From positions 1-50,695 of the forward strand of contig JAVBQA010000066.1 in the NCBI GenBank assembly GCA_031549325.1: a DNA stretch of 50,695 nt, written 5' to 3'. The notes under the pieces are model-generated. The model had not been told where the DNA came from and did not search any database. It saw only the letters and a list, made by a program, of their open reading frames with translations. A program made the position numbers and the translations under genes. Shown piece after piece: positions 25,401-33,620 of this stretch; the stretch's first letter is position 1; each line of letters starts with the position of its first letter. The DNA comes from JAJDGF01 sp031549325. GTDB taxonomy: Bacteria > Bacillota > Clostridia > Christensenellales > Aristaeellaceae.

Positions 25401-26105
25401 GTGAACATCGCGCTGCTCACCGCCGCCGGCACCGGCACCCGGATGCTCAGCGAGGTACCCAAGCAGTTCCTGAACGTGTTCGACAAACCGATCATCGTGT
25501 ACACGATGGAGGCGTTTCAGCGCCACCCCATGATCGACGCGATCGTGGTGGTGTGCCTTTCCGGCTGGGAGCCCGTGCTCTCGGCCTATGCCCGGCAGTT
25601 CGGCATCAGTAAGCTCGAGTGCGTCGTGCCGGGCGGCGATACGGGGCAAGCATCCATCCGGGGCGGGCTGAACGCCATCCGCGAGCGGCATTCGCTGGAG
25701 GACGTCGTGCTTATCCACGACGGCAACCGCCCGATGCTGGCCGAGGCTGTCATCACCGGCTGCATCGAAACCGCGCGTGCGCACGGCTCGGCCGTCGCCG
25801 TGGTTCCCTGCAACGAAGCGATGCTGGTGTCCGGGAACGCCACCGTTTCCGGGCAGAGCATCCCGCGCGAGACGCTGTTTAAAACCCAGACGCCCCACGG
25901 GTTTCCGCTGGGCGCGCTGCTGGATCTGCATACGCGGGCGAAGGAAAAGGGCATCACCGGCAGTGTGGCCAGCTGCACGCTGATGATCGAGCTGGGTGGA
26001 GAGGTTCATTTCTGCCCGGGCTCCGAGAAAAACTTCAAGATCACGACCCCGGAGGACATCGAGATCTTCAAGGCGCTGCTCATGGCCGAGAAGGAGAGAC
26101 TATGA
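25401..26105 (+). CDS. IspD/TarI-like cytidylyltransferase
   Basis: CTP-dependent nucleotidyltransferase of 234 aa. The CTP-binding motif AAGTGTRM is at 8-15, with Lys21 in PKQFL. HDGNRP corresponds to the HDAARP motif of IspD. Family options are methylerythritol-phosphate cytidylyltransferase (IspD) or a polyol-phosphate enzyme such as TarI. The neighbouring SDR epimerase and the stealth gene favour CDP-activated polyol or sugar for surface polymers, but IspD cannot be excluded because IspH is encoded elsewhere in the window. GTG 25401 follows AAGGGGGA; the ATG at 25383 has no ribosome binding site. It overlaps the SDR gene by 4 nt. Confidence 0.82.
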   Translation: MNIALLTAAGTGTRMLSEVPKQFLNVFDKPIIVYTMEAFQRHPMIDAIVVVCLSGWEPVLSAYARQFGISKLECVVPGGDTGQASIRGGLNAIRERHSLEDVVLIHDGNRPMLAEAVITGCIETARAHGSAVAVVPCNEAMLVSGNATVSGQSIPRETLFKTQTPHGFPLGALLDLHTRAKEKGITGSVASCTLMIELGGEVHFCPGSEKNFKITTPEDIEIFKALLMAEKERL

Positions 26106-27097
26106 ACGCGCTGTATCAGGAAGAGCTGAGCGCCATGCCTCGGCTGTCCAGTGGCAGCCGGGTGCTGGTCACCGGGGCGAGCGGGCTGATCGGCTCGTTT
26201 TTGGTGGATGCGCTGCGCCGCATGCCGGGCGTGCTGGTCACAGCCATGGGGCGAGACGAGGCACGGCTCAGCGCGCGGTTTGCAGCCCATGAGCGGCTGG
26301 CGTTGCTGCCGCAGGACGTGGCTGACCCGCTCCCGGGCGGATTGGTGTTCGACTTCATCATCCACGCCGCCAGCCCGGCGCATCCGCTGGCGTTTTCAAA
26401 GAACCCGGTGGACACCATGCGCGCCAATCTGGACGGAACGCGCAACCTGCTGGAACACCTGCACGAGCAGGGCCACGGGCGGCTGCTGTTCGTGTCGAGC
26501 GGCGAGATCTACGGGGAAAACACCTCCGGCGAGGACTTCAGGGAGGGCGACACGGGATTGCTCGATCCCGCGCAACCCCGTTCATGCTACCCGGAAAGCA
26601 AGCGCGCCGCCGAAACGCTGTGCGCCAGTTATCTGAGCCAGTATGGAGTGGATGCGGTCATCGCGCGGCTGTGCTATGTGTTCGGTCCGGGCATCACCAG
26701 CGAGAACTCCCGCGCCGACGCGCAGTTCCTGAGGAACGCGCTGCAGGGCCAGGACATCGTGATGAAGAGCAAAGGCGGTCAGCTCAGAAGCTATCTCTAC
26801 GTGGCCGACGCGGCGCGCGCGCTGTTGACGCTGCTCATAGCCGGTGCATCCGGACAGGCATACAACGTGTCCGCACCCAATCACCAGCGCAGCATCCGCC
26901 AGTACGCGCAGGCGCTGGCTGACGCGGCGGGCGTGGCGCTGCGGTTTGAGCTTCCGGCGACTGTGGAAGCGGCGGGGTATTCCAGGCAGACGCGGGCCGC
27001 GCTGGACGGCGCAAAGCTGGCTGCGCTCGGATTTTCGCCCAGCTTCAGCCCCGAACAGGGGATTGCGCGCATGGTGGAAATTGCCAGGGAAGCATGA
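26102..27097 (+). CDS. NAD-dependent epimerase/dehydratase, extended SDR
   Basis: Nucleotide-sugar-type short-chain dehydrogenase of 331 aa. The Rossmann motif GASGLIGS lies near residues 25-32. The catalytic pair is in YPESK, with SSGEIYGE as the serine motif. The HAASPAHP segment resembles the UDP-glucuronate decarboxylase/dehydratase subgroup. The ATG overlaps the cytidylyltransferase stop, so the two products probably act in sequence. The natural substrate is unknown; a nucleotide-linked sugar or polyol is the inference. Confidence 0.85.
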   Translation: MNALYQEELSAMPRLSSGSRVLVTGASGLIGSFLVDALRRMPGVLVTAMGRDEARLSARFAAHERLALLPQDVADPLPGGLVFDFIIHAASPAHPLAFSKNPVDTMRANLDGTRNLLEHLHEQGHGRLLFVSSGEIYGENTSGEDFREGDTGLLDPAQPRSCYPESKRAAETLCASYLSQYGVDAVIARLCYVFGPGITSENSRADAQFLRNALQGQDIVMKSKGGQLRSYLYVADAARALLTLLIAGASGQAYNVSAPNHQRSIRQYAQALADAAGVALRFELPATVEAAGYSRQTRAALDGAKLAALGFSPSFSPEQGIARMVEIAREA

Positions 27098-27122
27098 AAA
27101 ACGGCCACCATGTGTGGTGGCC
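27097..27122 (-). terminator. Terminator of the stealth gene
   Basis: GGCCACCA (27103-27110) pairs with TGGTGGCC (27115-27122) around a 4-nt loop. On the minus strand it is followed by GTTTTTC, reaching the stop codon of the SDR gene. A second hairpin (GGATGCC 27145-27151 / GGCATCC 27158-27164) lies nearer the stealth stop and may serve the plus strand. Confidence 0.75.
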
Positions 27123-27168
27123 CGCGACCGGTTGATCGAGGGATGGATGCCGATTGAGGCATCCGTCT

Positions 27169-28167
27169 CTATTTCTCGAACGAGGATTTGTTGGGCAGAA
27201 TTTGTTCAAACGCCTGCTGGACGGTGCGCTTTGCGCCTTCAAAATCGTCGATGCCCTCGCGGTCGTTGATGCACACCATGATGTTCCTGCCGGAGGTGAT
27301 GGCCTCCACAGCGGGCTGCAGGTTGTTCTTCAGCGGCACATACGCCTTGCCGTGCACGCCCCTCGGCACGAACTGGTTGCCGGCCAGCTGCCAGTATCTC
27401 GCCAGCCAGTGGTTCACGTCGCGCGGGTCGCGGAACTTGTGCAGGCAGGTTGCGTGCAGCGCTTCCCGCTCCTTTTCCCACAGCGTTTCGAAGGTGCTGC
27501 GCAGGTAGTTGTTCGGGAAATGTGAACCCCAAAACCCGCTGAACCACTTGTAAAACACAAGCGAAGCCAGCGTGTATCGGTTCATGAACCCGTAGCGAGG
27601 GTTGAACCAGTTCAGCGGCTTCTCGCGCAGGGTGCGCTTGCGGCTGAACGTGGTGTTGATGATTTCCATGTTGTTGGACACAATGGGGGCGATGGAGCGC
27701 CGCGAGTCGCTCGGGTAGGGCGCGAGCACGCCCACGTCGCACGGCAGACCGCCTTGGAAGAAGTCCTCGGGCGAGAGGGGCTTCAGCAGGAACATGTCGT
27801 CGTTGAAGTACACGAATTGCTCGCTCAGCCCCGCGATCCGGTGCATGTTCAGCTCGATGGGCCTGGAGCTGAAGGTGGGCAGGTATTCTTTGGGCATGAA
27901 CTGGTCGTGCCGCACCACATTGAGCTTGCCGCAGTCTAGGTTCAGCCACTGGGGCACATGGCCCCAGGTGATGAAATGCACCTTATTCACCCATGGGGTG
28001 AAGGTCTCGACGGCGCGGAACCAGTAGCGCAGGTTGTCCCACTCGCGGTATCGAATCGAGCGCGTGTCGCTGGGCTTGGCCCCCGGGTCGTGCAGCGCCT
28101 TTTCGGCCTGCCAGTCGGGGTCGTTTCCGTCCACCCAGGTCACGACAAAATCAATCGCATCGCCCAT
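27169..28167 (-). CDS. Stealth-family capsular polysaccharide phosphotransferase
   Basis: 332-aa protein of the stealth family (relatives: CpsY, SacB, GNPTAB), which transfers hexose-1-phosphate from a nucleotide sugar to form phosphodiester-linked polymers. The conserved regions are visible in order: CR1 IDFVVTWVDGNDPDW (residues 5-19), CR2 around FRAVETFTPWVNKVHF and HDQFMPKEYLP with YFNDDMFL, then the later conserved segments around NTTFSRK and NHWLARYWQ. ATG 28167 follows AAGAGGTG. It faces the cytidylyltransferase-SDR pair and has its own promoter and terminator. It suggests a phosphate-containing surface glycan. Confidence 0.9.
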   Translation of the reverse strand: MGDAIDFVVTWVDGNDPDWQAEKALHDPGAKPSDTRSIRYREWDNLRYWFRAVETFTPWVNKVHFITWGHVPQWLNLDCGKLNVVRHDQFMPKEYLPTFSSRPIELNMHRIAGLSEQFVYFNDDMFLLKPLSPEDFFQGGLPCDVGVLAPYPSDSRRSIAPIVSNNMEIINTTFSRKRTLREKPLNWFNPRYGFMNRYTLASLVFYKWFSGFWGSHFPNNYLRSTFETLWEKEREALHATCLHKFRDPRDVNHWLARYWQLAGNQFVPRGVHGKAYVPLKNNLQPAVEAITSGRNIMVCINDREGIDDFEGAKRTVQQAFEQILPNKSSFEK

Positions 28168-28218
28168 GGTTTCACCTCTTGTCAAATCTGCCGCCGGTTT
28201 TCGTGCACAATTCATATA

Positions 28219-28247
28219 ATTATAGCATCGGCCACCGGGGAAGTCAA
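28219..28247 (-). promoter_or_regulatory. Promoter of the stealth gene
   Basis: Minus strand TTGACT (28242-28247), 17-bp spacer, TATAAT (28219-28224). It lies just upstream of, and back-to-back with, the plus-strand -10 at 28255. Confidence 0.85.
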
Positions 28248-28251
28248 TGTG

Positions 28252-28260
28252 TGGTATAAT
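28252..28260 (+). promoter_or_regulatory. Extended -10 promoter of the AlaX-like gene
   Basis: TGGTATAAT (28252-28260), 20 bp before the start at 28281. The -35 region is poor and would fall inside the divergent stealth promoter, so the two polymerases may compete. Confidence 0.65.
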
Positions 28261-28280
28261 GGGCCAGAGGTGCAGTAAAG

Positions 28281-29489
28281 ATGACCGAAAGGCTTTATTA
28301 CGAGCAGACATATCTAAAAGAATTTCCGGCGCGCGTGGTGTCCTGCGAGCAGGCGGGCGGCGTGTTTCACGTCGTGCTGAACAAAACGGCGTTTTACCCG
28401 ACGTCGGGCGGTCAGCCTCACGACACCGGGCGGTTGAACGCGGTGAACGTGGTGGATGTGATGAATGAAAATGGGGCCGTGGTGCACGTCTGCGATGGGC
28501 CGCTGCCAGCGGGAGAAAACGTGCGCGGCGCGATCGACTGGGAGCGTCGCTTTGATCACATGCAGCAGCATGCCGCCGACCACATGATCGCCGGGAAGAT
28601 CTGGAAGCTCAGCCAGGGCTACACGGTGGGGCTGCACCTGGGCGCGGAGTTTTCGACGATCGACATCGTGATGCCGGGCGGTGACACGCGCTTTGGCGAG
28701 GAATACACCGCCTGGATTGAGGAGTTGGTCAACCGGGATGTGCAGCGCGACATCCCGATAAAGTGTTTTTTCCCCAGCGAGGAGGAACTGACGCGGTTGC
28801 CGCTGCGCAAGGATCCGACAGTAGACAAGGACATTCGCGTCGTGCTGATTGGCGATAGCGAGTGCGTGGCTTGCGGGGGCACGCACCCATCGTCCACAGG
28901 GCAGGTGGGTCCGGTGAAGATCCTGTGGACCGCGCCCAGCCGGGGCAAGCTGCGCCTGGCGTTCGTGGCGGGCATGCGCGCCGTGCGGCACCACCAGCAA
29001 TGCGCCAGGGCGGCGGACGGCGCGGCGGCGCTGCTGTCCGCCAAGCCGGATGCGCTGCCGGATGCCGTCCAGGCGCTGCTCGACCAGAACAAGGCACTGG
29101 AAACCGAGCTGGCTGCGCTGAAGAAACAGGGCGCGCTGGGGTGTGCCGAGGGATTGATCGAGCGCGCCGTGCATCTGCAAGATGGCTGGCGGCTGATTGC
29201 GCATCGCGCGGATGGCATGGACATGGGGGCCCTCAAGGCGCTCGGGAAACGCCTGATCGAGGGTGATAAAACCTACGCGTTGCTGGCCAGCGGCGCGAAC
29301 CTGCTGTTCGCCCGCTCTGCTGGAGAAGGCGCGGAAATGGGCGCGCTGCTGAGGGAGACGGCGGCTCGCTTTTCCGGCAAGGGCGGGGGCCGCACGGATT
29401 TCGCGCAAGGCGCGGTAGAAGACCCGGCGGCGCTTGGCTATGCCAAAGAAAAACTGATCTCTTCTGCTGATTTTAGCCCCCAATCTTAA
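28281..29489 (+). CDS. Alanyl-tRNA editing protein, AlaX type with DHHA1 domain
   Basis: Trans-editing hydrolase of 402 aa that clears mischarged Ser- or Gly-tRNA(Ala), related to the editing half of AlaRS. An N-terminal beta-barrel with YPTSGGQP is followed by the zinc-site HAADH (His97, His101). The second half-site is CVACGGTH (Cys198, His202). A C-terminal DHHA1-like domain follows a coiled-coil-like linker. This corresponds to the long AlaX-L class. It has no aminoacylation domain. The next gene is a MATE transporter, with a hairpin between. Confidence 0.92.
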   Translation: MTERLYYEQTYLKEFPARVVSCEQAGGVFHVVLNKTAFYPTSGGQPHDTGRLNAVNVVDVMNENGAVVHVCDGPLPAGENVRGAIDWERRFDHMQQHAADHMIAGKIWKLSQGYTVGLHLGAEFSTIDIVMPGGDTRFGEEYTAWIEELVNRDVQRDIPIKCFFPSEEELTRLPLRKDPTVDKDIRVVLIGDSECVACGGTHPSSTGQVGPVKILWTAPSRGKLRLAFVAGMRAVRHHQQCARAADGAAALLSAKPDALPDAVQALLDQNKALETELAALKKQGALGCAEGLIERAVHLQDGWRLIAHRADGMDMGALKALGKRLIEGDKTYALLASGANLLFARSAGEGAEMGALLRETAARFSGKGGGRTDFAQGAVEDPAALGYAKEKLISSADFSPQS

Positions 29490-29523
29490 CGCGGGCGTGG
29501 TAAGGTTTATATAGATGAATTGA

Positions 29524-29546
29524 CGGCTGGCGGGTTTCGCCAGCCG
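29524..29546 (+). promoter_or_regulatory. Strong hairpin in the gap before the MATE gene
   Basis: CGGCTGGCG (29524-29532) pairs perfectly with CGCCAGCCG (29538-29546) around GGTTT. No T-run follows, so it is not a classical terminator. It lies between the AlaX-like stop and the likely MATE start and could act as an attenuating or RNA-stabilising element. Confidence 0.5.
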
Positions 29547-29573
29547 ATACGAATGGGATGGGGGCGAGCGGCC

Positions 29574-31007
29574 TTGGTTTCGGTGCGCAATCCGTTTACT
29601 GTCCAGACCATGCTGCGCAACACGCGCCTGCTGGGCGATGTACCCACCACAAAAGGAGCCTATCAGAACCTGCTGAAGATCGCGCTGCCGTCGGTGGCGG
29701 AGATGGTGCTGATTTCGCTGATCGGCTCTTTCGACACGCTGATGGTCAGCGTGCTGGGCGACTATGCGGTGAGCGCGGTAGGGCTGTGCGGGCAACCGCG
29801 CATGCTGCTGCTGTCGCTTTTTTTTGCGCTGAACACCGGCGTTACAGCCATCATCGCCCGCCGCAAGGGCGAGGGGCGGCAGGCCGACGCCAACCGTACA
29901 CTGAGGAACGCGCTGATCCTGGGCCTGGCTGTCAGCGCGGTCATGATGGTGGCGGCGTATTTTCTGGCGGAGCCGCTGCTCAGGCTGGCACAGGCCCAGT
30001 CCGACACGATCCGGCCCGCGATGGATTACTTCAACACGCTGATCTGGTTCCTGCCGGTTAACGGCATCACCATGTGCATCTGCGCCGCCCAGCGCGGCAT
30101 CGGCAACACACGCATCACCATGTATGTGAACATTGCGTCCAACCTGGTCAACCTGTGCTTCAACTATGTGCTGATCGGCGGCAACTTTGGCTTTCCTCGG
30201 ATGGAGGTGACCGGCGCGGCGCTGGCCACCGGCATCGGATACGTGGTGGGGCTGGTGCTGTGCCTGATCACGGTGTACGACAGCAAGAAGAACGCCGGGT
30301 TTCTTCGGCTGTCCCGGCACGACGACTGGCGGCCGGACAAAGACACGATGCGTTCGATTGCCAAGATCAGCGGCAGCGCCATGATCGAGCAGGTGGCGCT
30401 GCGCATTGGGTTCTTCTCCTATTCGGCCATCGTCGCGGGCCTGGGCACGCTGGTCAATGCAGCGCACATCATCGTCGCGCAGTTCCAGAACATTTCGTTC
30501 AGTTTTGCTGACGGGCTGGGCGTGGCGGGCACGGCGCTGGTGGGTCAGAACCTGGGACAGAAGCGGCCCGACCTGAGCGTGCTCTACGGCAAGACCAGCC
30601 AGCGCCTGGCGCTGGTGGTGGCGCTGGTGTTGGCCTCGATCATCGTGGTCTTCCGCTATCCGCTGGTCAGCCTGTTCAGCAAGGATGCTTACGTGGTCGG
30701 CCTGGCAGCCAATGTCATGCTGCTACTGGCGCTGTTCCAACCGCTGCAGACCTCGTCGGTGGTCATCTCAGGCTGTTTGCGCGGCGCGGGCGACACAACC
30801 TATGTGGCGGTGGTCATGTTCATCTGCGTGACGCTGATCCGGCCGCTGCTGAGTATGCTCACGATATACATCATTCAAACGCAGCTGAACATGCCCGACA
30901 TCGCGCTGATGGGCGCTTGGGCGGCCAGCATTGTGGACATGTGTACGCGGCTGATCTGCGTGTATCGGCGGTTCGTGGGGGGCCGGTGGCATGATATCAA
31001 AGTATAG
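29574..31007 (+). CDS. MATE family efflux transporter
   Basis: Twelve-helix Na+ or H+ coupled exporter (about 477 aa) of the NorM/DinF-containing MATE family, exporting drugs or metabolites. Two homologous six-helix halves are visible, the second starting near IAKISGSAMIEQVALRIG. Start is uncertain: TTG 29574 has GGGGGCGAG upstream, while ATG 29553 lacks a good ribosome binding site. Its 3' end overlaps the HAD gene by 17 nt, so it heads a MATE-HAD-EamA operon. Substrate unknown. Confidence 0.88.
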   Translation: MVSVRNPFTVQTMLRNTRLLGDVPTTKGAYQNLLKIALPSVAEMVLISLIGSFDTLMVSVLGDYAVSAVGLCGQPRMLLLSLFFALNTGVTAIIARRKGEGRQADANRTLRNALILGLAVSAVMMVAAYFLAEPLLRLAQAQSDTIRPAMDYFNTLIWFLPVNGITMCICAAQRGIGNTRITMYVNIASNLVNLCFNYVLIGGNFGFPRMEVTGAALATGIGYVVGLVLCLITVYDSKKNAGFLRLSRHDDWRPDKDTMRSIAKISGSAMIEQVALRIGFFSYSAIVAGLGTLVNAAHIIVAQFQNISFSFADGLGVAGTALVGQNLGQKRPDLSVLYGKTSQRLALVVALVLASIIVVFRYPLVSLFSKDAYVVGLAANVMLLLALFQPLQTSSVVISGCLRGAGDTTYVAVVMFICVTLIRPLLSMLTIYIIQTQLNMPDIALMGAWAASIVDMCTRLICVYRRFVGGRWHDIKV

Positions 31008-31644
31008 CGTGCTGATCTTCGACATGGACGGAACGCTCCTGGATTCCATGGGCTTCTGGCGGCGTCAGAACCTGGAGTTTCTGAAGGCGCACGGCTTGGC
31101 TGTGCCGGGCGAGATGCGTGGCCGCGAGCTGGACTACCATAGCTACCATTCGGCGGAGATCTTCATCAACACCTATGGCTTGCCCATGACGGTGGAGCAG
31201 ATCGTTCGCGAGTACGAGCACGGCATGATCGAGAAATATCGGCAGGACGTGCAGCAAAAACCCGGCGCGCTCGCGTTTTTGCGGCTGGCGCACCGCAGGG
31301 GATATAAGCTATGCGTGCTGACCGCCACGCCCAGGAAGAACGCGATGCTGGCGCTGGACAAGCAGGGCATGACGCCCTATTTTGCGTTCGTCGCCTCTGT
31401 GGAGGACATGGGGATGGGCAAGCAAGAGCCGGAGTGCTTTCGGCTCGCGGCGGAGCGGCTGGGCGTCGCGCCCGCTGAGTGCCTGGTGTTTGAGGACGCG
31501 CTTTATGCGCTAACCGCCGCCAAGCGCGCAGGCATGGGCGCATACGCCATGGAGGAGCACACCGCCCGTTTTGACAAACTCAAGATCCAGAAAGTGGCGG
31601 ACAAGTATTTTACCGATTACGCCCAGCTGATGGGGGAACTTTAA
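30991..31644 (+). CDS. HAD-superfamily phosphatase/phosphomutase
   Basis: Haloacid dehalogenase-type hydrolase of 217 aa with a helical cap, like beta-phosphoglucomutases and phosphoglycolate phosphatases. The nucleophile motif DMDGT (Asp11, Asp13) is followed by motif II LTATPR, a lysine in MGKQEPE and motif IV EDALYAL. It acts on a small phosphorylated metabolite; which one cannot be told. It overlaps the MATE gene upstream and shares one base with the EamA start. Confidence 0.88.
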   Translation: MISKYSVLIFDMDGTLLDSMGFWRRQNLEFLKAHGLAVPGEMRGRELDYHSYHSAEIFINTYGLPMTVEQIVREYEHGMIEKYRQDVQQKPGALAFLRLAHRRGYKLCVLTATPRKNAMLALDKQGMTPYFAFVASVEDMGMGKQEPECFRLAAERLGVAPAECLVFEDALYALTAAKRAGMGAYAMEEHTARFDKLKIQKVADKYFTDYAQLMGEL

Positions 31645-32525
31645 TGAGCGATCATTCACAAAACGCGGCCAGGTGGGGCGCGGCGCAGGTGTTTTTGGCG
31701 GCCATCGTGTTCAGCTTCAGTGGGCTCACCAGCAAGTGGATGCCCTGGAGCGCCGAGTCTCTGGTGGGCGCGAGAGGGCTGGTGGCGGTGCTCGTCATGG
31801 GCTTCGCGCGGCGCAGCTTTCGCGTACGCTTAAATTGGCCCACGGTGCTGGCGGCGCTGTCGGTGATGCTCACATCGCTCTTGTTCATGAACGCCTGCAA
31901 GCGCACAAGCGCCGCAAACGCCATCGTGCTGCAGTACGCCATGCCGGTGTTCGTGATCCTGTGCTGCGCGCTGGTATACAAACAATATCCGACGCGGCTG
32001 GATTTGTGCGCCGCCGCGCTGGTGATCGTGGGCGTGTGTCTGTGCTTTGCGGACGGGTTCGGCAAAGGGAGTGCCAGCCTGATGGGCAACATCATGGCGC
32101 TCGGGTCAGCGGTTACCTACGCCATGGTGTTCTTTATGTCGCGTCTGCCGGGCTGCGACCCGTTCGACTACACGTATCTGGGAAACCTGTTCTCGGCGGT
32201 GTTTCTGATCAGCTTGCCGTTTGATCCGAAAGTCAATGCCGATCCCGGCCCGTGGCTGGTGGCGGCGCTGATGGGCGTGCTGCTGAGCGCCGGGTATCTG
32301 CTGCTGTCCCACGGCATGAAGCGCACGCCGCCGGTTGTGGCTGCGATTTTGTGCAACATCGAGCCGGTGCTGAACCCGATCTGGGTGTTTTTGGCGCTTC
32401 ATGAAAAGCCAGGCATGACGGCCATCATCGGCGCTTTGGTGGTGCTGTTCACGGTGACGGCCTACAGCATCTTGCGCCAGCGCCGCGCCGACGAAAAACC
32501 AGGGCTTAGTGCCGAGGCCAGTTAA
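31644..32525 (+). CDS. EamA/DMT-superfamily transporter
   Basis: Ten-helix metabolite exporter or importer of 293 aa with two internal EamA repeats. The first ends near KQYPTRLDLCAAALVIVG and the second carries LEKP-like HEKPGMTAIIGALVV. Function is transport of an unknown small molecule across the cytoplasmic membrane. The start ATG overlaps the HAD stop (TAATG). It is the last gene of the operon; rplU has its own promoter 13 bp after the stop, and no terminator is visible between. Confidence 0.88.
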   Translation: MSDHSQNAARWGAAQVFLAAIVFSFSGLTSKWMPWSAESLVGARGLVAVLVMGFARRSFRVRLNWPTVLAALSVMLTSLLFMNACKRTSAANAIVLQYAMPVFVILCCALVYKQYPTRLDLCAAALVIVGVCLCFADGFGKGSASLMGNIMALGSAVTYAMVFFMSRLPGCDPFDYTYLGNLFSAVFLISLPFDPKVNADPGPWLVAALMGVLLSAGYLLLSHGMKRTPPVVAAILCNIEPVLNPIWVFLALHEKPGMTAIIGALVVLFTVTAYSILRQRRADEKPGLSAEAS

Positions 32526-32537
32526 AGAAACATTCAT

Positions 32538-32566
32538 TTGACAAACGCCCTCGCATGGGGTATACT
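32538..32566 (+). promoter_or_regulatory. Promoter of the rplU-prp-rpmA operon
   Basis: TTGACA (32538-32543), 17-bp spacer, TATACT (32561-32566). It leaves an ~85-nt leader before rplU. Confidence 0.9.
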
Positions 32567-32659
32567 ACTTCGGTGAGCCGCTCGAGAGGGGCCGAAAATC
32601 TTGCCGATTTCGTGCAAGTGCCTGATGCTCGGCGAGTACTAAGCAGGAGGGTAACAACC
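32567..32659 (+). promoter_or_regulatory. Probable ribosomal protein L21 leader
   Basis: The untranslated leader between the promoter and rplU is where Bacillota carry the L21 autoregulatory leader. It contains pairing segments such as GAGCCGCTCGAG and ATCTTGCCGAT. The call rests on position and length; I could not match a consensus. Confidence 0.4.
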
Positions 32660-32965
32660 GTGTTCGCAGTCATTCAGACCGGTGGGAAACAGTTCCGCGT
32701 TCAGCAGGGCGACGTGATCTTCGTGGAGAAGCTCGACGTCGAAGTGGGCCAGGAGGTCAGCTTCGATGTGTTGATGCTGGGCCAGGGCGACAACGTCGAG
32801 ATCGGCGCGCCCATCATCAAAGGCGCCAAGGTCACCGGCAAGCTGGTCGGCCAGGTCAAGAGCGCCAAGATCATGGTCTACAAGTACAAGGCCAAGAAGA
32901 ACGTGCGCAAGAAGCAGGGCCATCGTCAGCCGTACAGCAAGGTTGAGATCACGGCGGTCGGCTAA
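32660..32965 (+). CDS. rplU: 50S ribosomal protein L21
   Basis: Ribosomal large-subunit protein of 101 aa. The N-terminus FAVIQTGGKQFRVQ and C-terminal KKNVRKKQGHRQPY are diagnostic of bL21. The start is GTG 32660 behind CAGGAGGG at 32644-32651. It begins the rplU-prp-rpmA operon typical of Bacillota, 6 bp before prp. Confidence 0.98.
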   Translation: MFAVIQTGGKQFRVQQGDVIFVEKLDVEVGQEVSFDVLMLGQGDNVEIGAPIIKGAKVTGKLVGQVKSAKIMVYKYKAKKNVRKKQGHRQPYSKVEITAVG

Positions 32966-32971
32966 AACGCC

Positions 32972-33295
32972 ATGACCAGGGCCATCATCGAAACTTCCGG
33001 CGGCCGCATCGTGGGCTTTGAGATATCGGGCCACAGCGGCTATAGTGAATCGGGGTCAGACATCGTTTGCGCGGGGGTTTCCGCGCTGGCGCAGACCGCG
33101 CTGATGGGGCTAGTCGAGTTGCTAAAGCTCGAGCCCAGTTACCGGATCGACGAGGCGACCGGCCTGTTGAGGCTGGATCTTCCCGAGTCGACGGCCGATG
33201 CGCAGCTGATTCTCAAGACCATGGAACTGGGGCTTTCAAGCATTCAGAAACAATATCCGAAACACTTTCGGATGACGCATAGGGAACGGAGGTAA
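32972..33295 (+). CDS. prp: Ribosomal-processing cysteine protease Prp
   Basis: Small cysteine protease of 107 aa that removes the N-terminal extension of ribosomal protein L27 and is found only in organisms with that extension. The catalytic pair is His21 (SGHSGY) and Cys33 (DIVCAG), separated by the usual spacing. It sits between rplU and rpmA, its standard place, 4 bp before rpmA. The L27 product here carries the matching cleavage site. Confidence 0.95.
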   Translation: MTRAIIETSGGRIVGFEISGHSGYSESGSDIVCAGVSALAQTALMGLVELLKLEPSYRIDEATGLLRLDLPESTADAQLILKTMELGLSSIQKQYPKHFRMTHRERR

Positions 33296-33299
33296 GATC

Positions 33300-33596
33300 A
33301 TGATTATGATGAATCTTCAGCTATTCGCCCACAAAAAGGGAGTGGGCTCCTCGCGCAACGGGCGCGATAGCCATGCGCAGCGCCTGGGCGTGAAGCGCGC
33401 GGACGGCCAGTTTGTGCTGGCGGGCAACATCCTTGTGCGCCAGAGGGGCACCAAGATCCATCCCGGCCTGAACGTGGGCATCGGCGATGACGACACGCTG
33501 TTTGCCAAGATGGACGGCGTGGTGCGCTTCGAGCGCAAGGGCAAGGACAAGAAGCAGGTGTCCATTCACCCGAAGGTCGAGGTCGCTGCCGAATAA
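33300..33596 (+). CDS. rpmA: 50S ribosomal protein L27 (precursor with N-terminal extension)
   Basis: 98-aa precursor of bL27, which reaches the peptidyl transferase centre. The first ten residues (MIMMNLQLFA) are the Prp-cleaved extension, and cleavage before His11 would expose HKKG. The segment read as FFA in most species is LFA here. The body has SRNGRDSHAQRLGVK and RQRGTKIHPG, diagnostic of L27. ATG 33300 follows GGAGGT with 6-nt spacing. The usual obgE does not follow; a palindromic repeat does. Confidence 0.97.
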   Translation: MIMMNLQLFAHKKGVGSSRNGRDSHAQRLGVKRADGQFVLAGNILVRQRGTKIHPGLNVGIGDDDTLFAKMDGVVRFERKGKDKKQVSIHPKVEVAAE

Positions 33597-33620
33597 GGCA
33601 TTGATCCCAAGAATCGCGTG

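Noticed and set aside
23546..25504. 652-codon open frame on the minus strand
   Set aside because: Spans three convincing plus-strand genes, has no ribosome binding site and a biased composition typical of antisense frames.
27145..27164. Terminator of the SDR gene on the plus strand
   Set aside because: The hairpin is good, but the following GTCTCTATTTCT is a weak T-run; mentioned only beside the stealth terminator.
28314..30467. 717-codon open frame on the minus strand
   Set aside because: Opposite the AlaX-like and MATE genes, whose motifs are complete; no domain is recognisable in the antisense frame.
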